From Priapulus caudatus (taxonomy: Eukaryota > Priapulida > Priapulimorpha > Priapulimorphida > Priapulidae): 30,038 nucleotides of DNA. The stretch lies in NCBI RefSeq assembly GCF_000485595.1, contig NW_014577331.1, positions 247,663 through 277,700 on the forward strand. Direction: 5' to 3'. The position numbers were made by a program, and so were the translations under genes. Below, piece by piece: positions 10,537 through 20,585 of this stretch. The notes under the pieces were generated by a model. That model was given only the letters and a program-made list of their open reading frames with translations, did no database searches and was not told the DNA's origin. Every line of letters starts with the position of its first letter. Position 1 is the first letter of the stretch.

Positions 10537-11229
10537 CTTACATAACTACAGCTTACATAACGAGTAAAAGCACCATATCAATCACCTCAACGTTTTACAC
10601 AAGTACAACAAGTACGACAAGTCGATAACGTAAGCGCCGCAACGATGACATCACGCCCATAGTTACGGGGAACGCGGTCGTAGACTGGTTCCAAACTCGT
10701 CACTGCGTGGTAATAAACGCTGCATTGGCTATGTAGAGTTCATCTATCACACCAGAGCTGAAGTGGTGAAAATCAGGGAAGGATTTCCCAGAGGTGGGGG
10801 AATCCGTGAGTAAACTATAGTGCTAGTACTCAGGACCCGCCAGACTGGCGATCGGGAGCACCGGGAGTTTTCCCGGTGGCCTGGCATGCTAAGTCAGTAA
10901 GTGGCCTGCCCCCCCTCAATTTTCCCGCCAGTCCCAGGACCCCCAGACCCCCGCTTAAAAAGTGGCCTGATTAGTATTTCGCGCTATATTTCCCGGCCTG
11001 AATGATTTCCCCAGTCCGGTACGTGTCGCGCGAAATATCTGACGAGTGCGAAATAGCTAAGATAGGACCGCCCGGTCCCGCCCGCGCCCCCACCCCCGCA
11101 TGCGTGCCGACCCGACCAATGACAGCTCCTCTTTGTGTTACGATAGGTTGTGTTCCAAGTTCCAGATACCAAGTTCTGGTACAGGGTAGCGAAGGAGCAG
11201 TGTAATGAGGGGGAGGGGGAGGGAGGAGG
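10537..11229. other. Non-coding upstream region of DLEC1
   Basis: The first 150 bp hold the presumed 5' UTR and core promoter, including the X-box-like and CRE-like elements. Beyond about 10810 the DNA turns repeat-like: a CACCGGGA/TCCCGGTG hairpin around 10859-10878, GTGGCCTG words twice, and TTTCGCGC segments around 10977 and 11030. No gene is evident. Confidence 0.5.
10662..10673 (-). promoter_or_regulatory. RFX X-box-like element upstream of DLEC1
   Basis: On the minus strand the bases read GTTCCCCGTAAC, two inverted RFX half-sites (GTTNCC and RGNAAC) with no spacer and one mismatch in the second half. It lies 126-137 bp upstream of the DLEC1 ATG. Established knowledge: RFX factors drive many ciliary genes through promoter-proximal X-boxes. 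A CRE-like TGATGTCA (complement of 10647-10654) lies between it and the ATG. Function here is inferred from position and sequence only. Confidence 0.4.
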
Positions 11230-11517
11230 AAGTTTAGAGTAGTACTAGTAGGTGGAGTAGGGGGAAGCTAGTGAAGAATGAGGAAGGGGAGAAGCTGATG
11301 GAGAAGGAGGAAGGGGAGAAGGGAGAAGCTTGTGGAGGAGGAAGGGGAGAAGGGAGAAGGTGGTGGAGGAAGAGGAGGGGGAAAAGCTGGTGGAGAAGGA
11401 GGAAGGGGAGAAGGAGGGGAGAAGGGAGCTGGTGGAGGAAGAGGGGGAGAAGGGAGAAGCTGGTGGAGAAGGAGGAGGGGAGAAGCTGGTGGAGAAGGAG
11501 GAGGGGGAGAAGCTGGT
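11230..11517. repeat. Clean purine-rich minisatellite (GA array)
   Basis: G and A dominate this strand, arranged in units of about 25-50 bp that are anchored by AGCTGGTG and filled with GAGAAGGAGGA blocks. Units are well preserved. All frames are open for short stretches, which gives spurious Glu/Gly/Lys-rich ORFs. It is the edge of a much larger array continued with errors at 13102-16906. Confidence 0.85.
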
Positions 11518-13101
11518 GCAAATACTATAAGTTAGCCAAAACTAAAAGGCCGTGTTTTAAGGCGTACTGCACAATCCTAGTTTTGGACCATGTCATTAGA
11601 ACGGTTTGGGCCCCCCGCCAAATGTGCTTTTCGCATATGTGCTAAAGTAAGCGTTTATACAGATTACCATAATCTAAATTCAAGTCGAGCCACAGGGCGC
11701 CGATCCAGGATTTTGAATTAGGGCATGTCCATGCCAGGCAGGAAATAAGCGCGGCACTTTTTCCTGCCCTTAAATATTTCAGGGTGTTTTTAATAAAGCT
11801 ACCCGAAAGGCCACTTACATGACTGTAGGGGCGCGGGGACCTCCTACAATATTTTTTTTAATTGACGTGCATTCTGTGCATTTTCTGAGAGCATCTGCAG
11901 CAGTCATGTTTAGGATGTCTATACTAGCTACTTCTTAGAACTGCCTAACTTGCAAGATGGAATTCAAAATTTTGCAGAAAATTATCTTTTAATTTTTTAG
12001 GGCCACTTGAAATTAAAGGCGGCGGGCTCCGCGACCCCCCGGCACCCCCACTAGTAGATCCGCCCTGCGCACTCTAGGAGGTATACCTTTTTCAAGCGTT
12101 GTGCCACATATTGCCGTTGAAATTGTCGTTTATGCTGCCCTGAGCAGTAGCAATCATTTATTAATGAGCGCATTCAGGCTGTAGACGCGTATGAGATTTC
12201 CCCTGATACTGGGTGAATGCCTGCCTGCATACAGCTGAGCATGCTACGTCACTAGAATTCACCACTGCCACAAGTACCAGATTATCTTGCTTCAGCAGAT
12301 GCCATCTTACATAACTACAGCTTACATAACGCAGTAAAAGCACCATATCAACCACCTCAACGCTTTTACAACAAGTACAACAAGGCTCGACAAGTCGATA
12401 ACGTAAGCCGCCGCAACGTATAGACATCACGCTCCATAGTTACGCGGAAACGCGGTCGTAGGACTGCGTTCCAAAACTCGTCGACTGCCGTGCCGCTAAT
12501 AAAACGCCTGCATTGGCCCTATGTAGAGTTTCATACTATCACACCAGCAAGCTGAAGTGGTAAATCAGGAAGGATTTTCCAGGGTGGGGGAATCGTGAGC
12601 TAAACTATAGTGCTAGTACTCAGCGACCCGCCAACTGGCGCATCGCGGAAGCACGGGAGTTTTCCCGGTGGCCTGGCATGCCTAAGTCTCAGCTAAGCTG
12701 GCCTGCCCCCCTTCACATTTTACCCGCCGCCAGTCCCAGCGACCCCAGACCCGCTTAAAAAGCTGGCCCCTGCATTAGTATGCGCGCTATATTCCCTCGG
12801 CCGAATGATCTTCCCCAGTCCGGTAGTACCGTGCCGCGCTGCGCAGAATAAATCTGACGATGTGCGCAAATAGCTAACGATAGGACCGCCGTCCCGGCAC
12901 CGCGCGCCCCAACCCCGCATGCGTAGCCGAACCCCGACAATGACAGCCTCCTCTTTTGTTACGATAGGTTGCTGCCTTCAAGCTTCAGATACCAAAGTTC
13001 TGTACAGAGGTTAGCGAAGGACAGTGTAATGAGCCGGCGTGCAGGGGGACGGCGAGGACGAAGTTAGCAGTAGCTACTAGTAGCCGTGGAGTAGCGGAGG
13101 A
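11518..13101. other. Error-laden second copy of 9811-11265 (probable assembly artefact)
   Basis: The segment follows 9811-11265 base for base in order, starting at GCAAATACTATA and ending at AAGCTAGTGAAGAATG, but with frequent one- and two-base insertions, often C or GC. It is 1584 bp against 1455 bp, about 9% longer. The differences are insertions and deletions rather than substitutions, as expected of an uncorrected long read, not of evolutionary divergence. It repeats the MITE, DLEC1 exon 1 and the upstream region. Confidence 0.85.
12087..12305 (-). pseudogene. Corrupted copy of DLEC1 exon 1
   Basis: The start codon (complement of 12303-12305) and the donor (GTATAC, complement of 12081-12086) of exon 1 both recur, but the interval is 219 bp instead of 201 bp and the frame is broken repeatedly. 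Because the surrounding intron and promoter show the same insertion pattern, it is best read as sequencing error in a redundant copy rather than a real duplicated exon. Confidence 0.75.
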
Positions 13102-14222
13102 AGCTAGTGAAGAATGCAGGAAGGCGAGAGCTGATAGCGCAGAAGCGACGGGAAGCGGAGAAGCGAGCAGCTTGCTGGCAGCGACGAAGGGAGCAAGTGA
13201 GAAGCGTGCGTGGAGCAAGAGGAGGGCGGAAAACGCTGGTAGCGAGAAGGAAGCGAGGAAGTGCAGAAGCGACCCGGAGAAGGGAGCTGGTGGAGGCAGA
13301 GGGAGCAGAAGCCCGGCAGAAGCTGCCCTCGAGAGCAAGGAGGAGGCACCAGAGAACTGGGGGAGAAGGCAGCAGGGGGGAGAAGGCAGAAAGCCTGGTT
13401 GGCGAGAAGGAGGCACGGGAGAAGCTGGCTGCGAGAGGAGAGAAGGCGAGAAGATCCGAGAAGCTGGCTGGGCAGAGGCAGAGGCAGGGGGAGAAGCTCC
13501 GTGCAAGAATTGAGGTAATAGTCTCTGCGAGAAGCTATGGAGGAAGGAGCGAAGGTCGGACGAAGGAGAAGCTTGGGAGGAGGACGCGGGATGAATGGGA
13601 GAAGGTCAGGGGGTGGAGGTAGCGAAGCCGGAAAAGCTGGTGCCGAGGAAGCAGGAAGCGGAGAAGAGCCGGAGCAGAAGCGGCAGCTGGCTGCAGCCGA
13701 AGGAGGGGGAGAAGGCGAGCAAGCTGGTAGGCAGAAGGGGGAGGGGAGAATTCTGGTGCGAGAAGGCAGGAGGGGGCAGAAGGAGAAGCTGCCCGTGGCG
13801 CAGAAGAAGGCAGGAAGGGCAGAAGCTGGTGCCGAGGAAGGAGGTAAGGGCCGGAGAAGGGATGCAAGCTGGTGGAGAAGGAGCAGGAGCAAATGCTGGT
13901 GGCAGAAGGCAGGCAGAGGGAGAAGCGAGCAAGCCTGGTGGAGCCCAGGTAAGCCGGCGTAGGAAAGGAAAAGCTGGTGCGTGCAGAAGGATGAAGGGCG
14001 AGAATGGAGAAGCTGGCTTGCGAGGCAAGGAAGGGAGAAAGCGCAGAAGGTAGCGTGGAGGCATGGAGGCCAGGGAGAAGGGATGCTGCTGTGGGAGGCG
14101 TATGAGGGGAGAAGGGGAGAAGCCTGCGTGCGCAGAAAGGAGGAGGCGGGAGAATGAGAAGCTGGTAGAGAAGGCATGCGTCAGGGGAGAAAAGCTGCAT
14201 GAGCTAAGCGGAGAAAGGGCAG
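13102..14222. repeat. Noisy purine-rich minisatellite
   Basis: This has the same GAGAAG/AGCTGGTG vocabulary as 11230-11517 but is interrupted throughout by inserted C and GC, in the style of the preceding copy. ORFs of 100-360 codons on both strands here are by-products of the purine bias and are not genes. Confidence 0.8.
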
Positions 14223-14224
14223 AA

Positions 14225-16906
14225 ATCCTCCCTGTCCTCTTACTCCACCACGCTTCTCCCCTCCTCACCGCCTTCTCCCTTCTCCCCTTCCTCCTTACCA
14301 CAGCTTCTCCCTTCTCCACCAGCTTCTCCCTTCTCCGCCTTCCCCCCTTCCTCCCCATTCTCTTTCCCTCCCTTTCTCCCCCCTTCCTCCCTTTCCTTCC
14401 ATCCTTCGTTCCACCAGCTATCTCCCCCTCCTCCTCACCATGTCTCCATTCTCCCCTCCTTTCCTCCACCAGCTCTTTCCTCTCCTGGCTCACCAGCTTT
14501 CCCTTCTCCCCCTCCTCCTTTTCTCCACCCAGCTCTCCCCTCTCCTTCTTCCACCAGGTCTTCCCTCTCCCCTCCCTCCTCCCACCAGCTCCCTTCTCCC
14601 CTTCTTATCCCCTCTCCTCTCTCCACCAGCTCTCTCCCCCTCCTCCTTCTTCACCAGCTTCTTCCCCTCCTCCTTCTCCCACCAGGGCTGTTCTCTCCTC
14701 CTTGCATTCTCCACAGCCTTCTCCTTCTCCCCCTCCTCCATTCTCCACCAGCCTTCTCCCCTCCTCCTTCTCCTACCAGGCTTCTCCCTAGCTCCCCCTC
14801 CTCTTTCCACCAGCTCCCTATCTCCCCTCATCCCCTTTCTCTCTTCTTCCACCAGCTTTCTCCTCCTCCTCCTTCCTCCTCCTCCAGCACCTTCTTCCCT
14901 TCCCACCTCCTCCTTTCTCACCAGCTTCTCCCTTCTCCCCCTCCTCCCTCACCAGCTCCCTTCCCCCGTTCTCCCCCTCCATCCTTCTCCACCAGCTTCT
15001 CCCTCCTCCTTTTCCACAACCTTCTCCCTCTCCCCTTCCTCCTTCTCACACCAGCTTCTCCCCCTCCTTCCTCCTCTCACCACCTTCTATCCTTCTTCCC
15101 CTTCTCCTCCACCCAGCCTTCTTCCCTTCCTCCCCTTCTTCCTTCTTCCACCAGCCCTTCTCTCGATCCTTCCTTCTCCACCAGCCTTCTTCTCCTTTCT
15201 CCCCTTCCTCCTTCCCCTCACCAGCTTCTCCCTTCTCCCCTCCTCCTCACCACCACTCCCTTCTTCCCTCCTTCTTCCCCCTCTCCTTCTCCACCAGCTT
15301 CTCCCCTCTCCTTCTCCACCACCTTCTCCCTTCTTCCCCTTCCTCCTCGCACCAGCTTTCTCCCTTCTCCACTCCTCATCTCCCATCAGCTATCTCCCCG
15401 CCCTCCTTCTCCACCAGCCTTCTCCCTTCTCCCTATCCTCCTTTCATCCACCAGCTTCTCCCTTCTCCTTCTCCTTTCTCCACCAAGCTCCCTATCCCCT
15501 CCATCTCCCCTTCCTCCTTCTTCACCTAGGCTCTCCCCTCTTCCTCCATCCACCACCTTCTACCTTCATCCCCTTCCTCCTCCACCAGCTTCTCCCTTCT
15601 CCCTTTATCCGCCTTCTCCACCAGGCGCTTCTTCGCCCTCCTCCTTTCCACCAGCTTCTCCCCTTCTCCCCTCCTCCTTCTCCAACCACCTTCTCCCTTC
15701 TCCCCTTCCCCCTCCACCAGCTTCTCCCTTCTCCCCTTCTTCCTTCATCCACCAGCTTCTCCCCTCCTCCTTCCTCACCAGCTTCTCCCTTCTTCCCCCT
15801 TCCTCCTTCTCCACCAGCTTCTCCCCTCCTCCTTTCTCACACAGCTTCTACCCTTCTCCCCTTCCTCCTTACATCACAGCTCCTCTCGCCCCTCTCCCTC
15901 CTCCTTCTCCACCAGCTGTCTCCCTTCTACCCCCCTAGCCTCCTCTCCACCAGCTTCTCCCTTCTCCCCTCCTCCTTTCTCCACCAGCTTCTCCCCTCCC
16001 CTCTCTCACCACTTCTCCCTTACTCCCCCTTCCTCTATCACCAGCTCCCTTCTCCCGCCTCATCCCCTTCCTCCTTTCTCCACACAGCTTCTCCTCCTCC
16101 TCCTTTCCTCACTCCTCCACCACCTCTCTCCCTTCTCCACCTCCTCCTTCTCCACAGCTTCTCCCTTCTCCCCCCTCCTCCTCCACCAGCTCCCTCCTCC
16201 CCCTTCTCCCCTCCTCCTTCTCCACCAGCTTCTACCCCTCCTACCTATTTCCACCACCTTCTCCCCTTTACTCCCCTTCCTCCTTCTCCACAGCTTTCGT
16301 CCCCCTTCCTACCTCCTCCACCAACCTCTACTACCTTCTCCCGCTTCTTCCTCATCCAGCCTTCTCTCCCTTTCTCCCTTCTCCTTCTCCACCAGCTTCT
16401 TCCATCCTCCTTCTCCACCAAGCTTCTCCCTCTCTTCCCGCTTCCTCCTTCTCTCACCAGCTTCTCCCTTTCTCCCCCTCCTTCCTCCACCAACTCCCTT
16501 CTTCCTCCTCCTTACCTCCCCCTCCTCCTTCTCCCACCAGCTTCTCCCCTCCTCCTTCTCAATCAACCTTACTCCCTCTCTCCCCTTCCTCCTCCACGAG
16601 CTTCTCCCTTACTACCCCTCCTCATTCTCCATCAGCTTCTTCCCCGCCTCCTTCTCACAGCCTTTCTCCCTTCTCCCCTTCCTCCTTCTCACCAAGCTTT
16701 CTCCCTTCTACCTTCTCCTCCTTCCACCAGCTCCCTTCTCCCCGCCATTTCTCCCCTTCCTCCTTCTTCACCAGCCTTCTCCCCTCCTCCTCCATCCACC
16801 ACCTTCTACCTTCTCCCCTTTCCGTCTTCACAGCTTACTCCCTTCTCCTTTCCTCCTTTCTCCACCAGCTTCTGCCCCTCCTCCTTCTCCACCAGGCTTC
16901 TCCCTT
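14225..16906. repeat. Pyrimidine-rich minisatellite, inverted relative to the GA array
   Basis: About 2.7 kb of CCACCAGCTTCTCCC and CCTCCTTCTC blocks form the reverse complement of the purine array. Units are recognisable but carry single-base indels, fewer than in 13102-14222. An 841-codon reading frame spans it only because stop codons are rare in CT-rich DNA. The array abuts the N run. Confidence 0.85.
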
Positions 16907-16931
16907 NNNNNNNNNNNNNNNNNNNNNNNNN
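16907..16931. other. Assembly gap, 25 N
   Basis: Exactly 25 N separate the noisy CT array from a clean GA array. A fixed small gap next to read-like sequence is what some long-read gap-filling tools leave when the two flanks are extended but cannot be joined. The true gap size is unknown. Confidence 0.95.
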
Positions 16932-17465
16932 GGGAAGGAGGAGGGGGAGAAGCGGCGGTGGATAAGGAGGAAGGGGAGAAGGGAGAAGCTTGGTGAGAGG
17001 GAGGAGGGGGGAGAAGCTGGTGAAGAATGAGGAAGGGGAGAAAGCTGATGGAGAAGGAGGAAGGGAGAAGGGAGAAGCTTGTGGAGGAGGAAGGGGAGAA
17101 GGAGAAGGTGGGGGTGGAGGAGGAAGGGGAAAAGCTGGTGGAGAAGCAGGAAGAGGAAAGAGGGGAAAGGGAGCTGGTGCAGGAAGAGGGGGAGAGGGAG
17201 AAAGCTCTGGTGGAGAAGGAGGAGGGAAGAATTTGTGGAGAGGAGGAGGGAGAGGAGAAGGGTGAGAAGGATGAGCTACATCCAGCTCCTCCCCCTCCTC
17301 CTTCTCCACCAGCTTCTCCCTTCTCCCCTTCCTCCTCCACCAGCTTCTCCCCCTCCTCCTTCTCCACCAGCTTCTCCCTTCTCCCCTTCCTCCTCCATCA
17401 GCTTCTCCCCCTCCTCCTTCTCCACCAGCTTCTCCCTTCTCCCCCTCCTCCTTCTCCACCAGCTG
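16932..17465. repeat. Clean head-to-head GA/CT minisatellite
   Basis: Purine-rich units run to about 17272. After a short centre, GATGAGCTACATCCAGCTCC, the same unit continues in the opposite orientation as CT-rich sequence to 17465. The sequence is of good quality, so this orientation switch is likely real. A GATGAGCTACAT-like centre (GCATGAGCTAAG) also appears at the noisy switch near 14197. Confidence 0.85.
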
Positions 17466-17507
17466 GTGTCTTAGCTGAAGTGGAAATCGCCATATTTGCG
17501 AATATAT

Positions 17508-17677
17508 GCGAAGTGCGCATGCGCATACGCATCCTATATCATATATTTCGTAGGTCAGAAATTTCGCACACAAAGACGAGCTGTGATCTGTCGGGTCGGG
17601 ACGCATACGAAGTGCGCATGCGCATACGCGTACGCATGCGCATACGCATCCTATATTTCGCAAGTCAGAAATTTCGC
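17508..17677. repeat. Direct duplication around GCGCATGCGC
   Basis: CGAAGTGCGCATGCGCATAC is present at 17509 and 17608; each copy runs on through CGCATCCTATAT and TCAGAAATTTCGC. The second copy has an internal repetition of GCATGCGCATACGC. It looks like a mobile-element fragment duplicated in place. Confidence 0.65.
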
Positions 17678-17689
17678 GCTACACCTGTC

Positions 17690-18188
17690 TTGCTAGTACT
17701 AATCAGTGGCGTATCCAGCATAGGGGCCGGGCGGAGCCGGTGTACGCCGTTGCAGACACAGAAAAAAATCAAAGGCACGGTTTTTTGCAGGCACAGTTCA
17801 AACTTCAAAAAAAATCTCTTTAGTAGCAGTGGGTCTTCAGAGGTAACGTCAGACTGAACGCCCGCCCTCCTGCTTCTGTTTGCGCCACAAGGACCTCCCT
17901 TTGCAAATGGATAAGGTGGTCAACATTTTCATCAGAAGGAAGCTTTGAAGGTTGCTATTGGCAAACCCCATGGTGGACGCTTAAAGGTCCTGAACACACA
18001 ATCATGACCTGAACATCTCAGTGGTAATTATTAGTAGGCCTGACTTCTCACCCTGTTAGTAGTCACACTGACTTCTCACTCTGACCTGTGTACCAATCGG
18101 AGCTAATCATCAACATGATCAAGTGTGTTTCCTTTTTAGTGCCATTAAAGATGTTAACGGACTTATCAAGTTATATCTTGTGTTGCAA
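17690..18188. other. Non-coding; one hAT-like terminus at 17704
   Basis: CAGTGGCGTATCCAGC at 17704-17719 resembles the terminus of hAT-type elements, but no matching right end was found. The remainder (17860-18188) shows broken short frames and no recognisable protein. Confidence 0.35.
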
Positions 18189-18190
18189 TA

Positions 18191-19252
18191 AGCCAGTTCG
18201 TAGTTAGCCAAGGGGTTGTGTGACGTCACAAGTCACCGGGTCATTTGTGACAAAAATCTATGAAATCTCGATACGAATACGAGTGCGGCGTGCGCTCTCG
18301 ATTCAGTACGTATATGTACATGTATTCTGTGTACGTGTACACGCACGCATGTGTACGTGCACACGCACACACGCACGCACGCACGTGTACGTGCACACGC
18401 ATGCGCGCACGCACACACGCACGTGTAAGTGCACACGCAAGCACGCCCGCACGTGCACGTGCACACGCACGCACGTGTACAGGCACACGCACGCATGCAC
18501 GCACGTGTATGTGCACACGCACGCACGCACGCACGCACGTGTACGTGTACGTGCACACGCACGCACGCACGCACGCCCGTGTACGTGCACACACACGCAC
18601 GCACGCCCGTGTACGTGCACACGCACGCATGCACACACGCACGTCTACGTGCACACGCACGCACGCACGTTTATGTACACACGCACGCACGCACATGTAC
18701 GTGCACACGCACGCACGCACGTGTACGTACACACGCACGCACGCACGCACGCACGTGTACGTGCTCACGCTCGCACGCACGCACGTGTACGTGCACACAC
18801 GCGCACGCACGCACGCATGTGTACGTGCGCACGCACTCATGTGTACGTGCGCACGCACGCACGCCCGCAAGTGTACGTGCACACGCACGCACGCCCGCAC
18901 GTGTACGTGCACACTCCCGCACGCCCGCACGTGTACGTGCACACGCACACACGCACGTGTACGTGCACACGCACGCACGCACGCACGAACGTGTACGTGC
19001 ACACGCACGCACGCACGCACGAACGAACGTGTACGTGCACACGCACGCACGCACGCACGAACGAACGTGTACGTGCACACGCACGCACGTACGTGTACGT
19101 GCACACGCGAAGACTGTAGCATTACAACGACACAAATGCATGCGTATGTGTACTGCGCGGTCGAAATACGAACTATTTTGTCACAAATGACCTGACCCGG
19201 AAGAATTCGTGGCAAAGTTCGCGCATGCGCAGACTGTAACTACGAACTGGCT
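18191..19252. mobile_element. TIR element with TA flanks, interior replaced by a minisatellite
   Basis: AGCCAGTTCGTAGTTA (18191-18206) is matched inverted by TAACTACGAACTGGCT (19237-19252), with TA on both sides (18189-18190 and 19253-19254), the target duplication of Tc1/mariner-type elements. Inner inverted segments CCGGGTCATTTGTGACAAAA (from 18237) and TTTTGTCACAAATGACCTGA (from 19176, then CCCGG) strengthen the pairing. No transposase. About 800 of 1062 bp are tandem repeat. Confidence 0.8.
18311..19108. repeat. GTGTACGTGCACACGC minisatellite
   Basis: The core GTGTACGTGCAC recurs every 24-44 bp, separated by variable numbers of ACGC. The core contains GTGCAC and GTAC palindromes. All six frames stay open, creating long Thr/His/Arg- or Cys/Val/Arg-rich ORFs that are not genes. 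Length variation lies in the (ACGC)n linker. Confidence 0.9.
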
Positions 19253-20585
19253 TATTCGCTGTTCGGTTTTTGAGTTATAGCAATTTCTTTGACCCCACCC
19301 TCCCGGCTACACGTCAATCCGATGCCCGTCTGCTTTGCCGAACGCCAAGTCGATGCATAGTTTGAGTAGTAGCCAGAGTGGAATAGAATGATTTACATTG
19401 AATAAAACTGCATTCGCCTATTAGAAACTTGATATTCTATGTGATAAACAAAAAACATACATGAATGCGCAAGTCGAACACGATTTCTCGGTAATTTAGA
19501 ATGCCGCATGATCGGACATGAAAAACGGGTCAAATTTTGCATTGGGATGAATTTTTTTTCTGAAAATAAAAGCGTTTTTTTGTCAAATTTGATGCTAAAC
19601 GAACGCGACATGCCTTACTCGGACATTAGCACTCGCGACATTAGCACTCGGGAGCCATCGGTTATTTTTTTTATAGCGATTGAAGCGGCTGTGGGAATTG
19701 TCCACCAGGTGGCGCAATCACATCATAGTGCTATTGGGAGACGTTCTATTTACAGGCTCCGTTCCTATCTCCGTTCCTATCTCCGTTCCTATCTCCGTTC
19801 CTATTTACAAGCGTAAAATGAAGCATTTACGCTTCATTTGGAATAGAATTTGTGCAAAGGCGACAGTCAGTTTCGGAGATTAGGTGAATCCAAGTTGGTT
19901 CACCCAACAAAAATCATCGCTTTCATTGTTCCACTTTGCTCTGGATAGACACTATTGGCGAAGCGATCGGCATCATGGACCGTTTTTATATTAAGACTTA
20001 TTCTAATAAAACAATACATGTGGGGCAAGTTTATTTCAAGGCTGTCACTCGTGCAAAATTCATCTGGCTGGTGCTTGAATGGGTGCAACCGACAGGCAGA
20101 TGGACAAATACTGGGCCACAGAGTGTTCAGTGTAGCCATGAAAGCCAATTTTAACGCAATAAACAATGCTAATTAATTCGTGGCAGACACGAATCGGAAT
20201 GTTGTATAAGAATTGTTACCCAAGCATCATTCTTGAATTCGCAGTGTCTCTTTATGCCGGTAAATTTTTTTACGCTGCGTGCCGATAGCGATTATTGGTG
20301 GTATAGCGATTGGGTGGTATAGATGCAACGACTGGCAATCATACGATCATGCGACCTCAGCTCCCTCAAAAAAATCATAGGATTGACAATCAATGACAGA
20401 ATTACAAAGAATACCTGATACACTGATACAAGTACAACGTCTTAGCAGTAGAATTTAGCAATAGCAGGACTATTCGCAGACTATTAGCCGAGATGATGAG
20501 ATTTAACGAAAGCAGGGTCTTTCGACTGTGTGTGTGTGGGGGGGGGGGGTAAGAAGGGTTAGGGATAGGGTTAAGCCGAGTATTG
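19253..20585. other. Non-coding stretch with small repeats
   Basis: No gene recognised. It contains ACATTAGCACTCG twice (19622-19651), four 12-bp units CCGTTCCTATCT (19759-19806), a hairpin-forming AAATGAAGC/GCTTCATTT pair (19816-19839), a poly-G run (20538-20549) and a telomere-like GGGTTAGGGATAGGGTTAA (20556-20574). Open frames of up to 100 codons show no family resemblance. Confidence 0.5.
19759..19806. repeat. 12-bp tandem repeat, four units
   Basis: CCGTTCCTATCT is present three times exactly and a fourth time as CCGTTCCTATTT. Confidence 0.95.

Noticed and set aside
12087-12305. A second DLEC1 exon 1 as a real gene duplication
   Set aside because: Differences are dispersed small insertions that continue through intron and promoter, the signature of read error.
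13104-14493. Proline/serine- or glutamate-rich frames of 140-357 codons
   Set aside because: They are produced by a noisy purine-rich array; frames are overlapping and compositional only.
14440-16965. 841-codon open frame rich in Ser, Pro and Leu
   Set aside because: It is the translation of a CT minisatellite, is open because stops are rare in that composition, crosses the N gap, and similar frames exist in other phases and on the other strand.
18220-19215. Several 250-324-codon frames rich in Thr/His/Arg or Cys/Val/Arg on both strands
   Set aside because: All derive from the tandem repeat inside the TIR element; every frame is open, so no coding signal is implied.
19702-19715. CCACCAGGTGGCGC resembles a CTCF core
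   Set aside because: A single short match. CTCF is a bilaterian factor and the host lineage is uncertain; the motif is also near-palindromic and may arise by chance.
20556-20574. Telomere-like GGGTTAGGGATAGGGTTAA
   Set aside because: Only about three imperfect units next to a poly-G run; too short to call an interstitial telomeric array.
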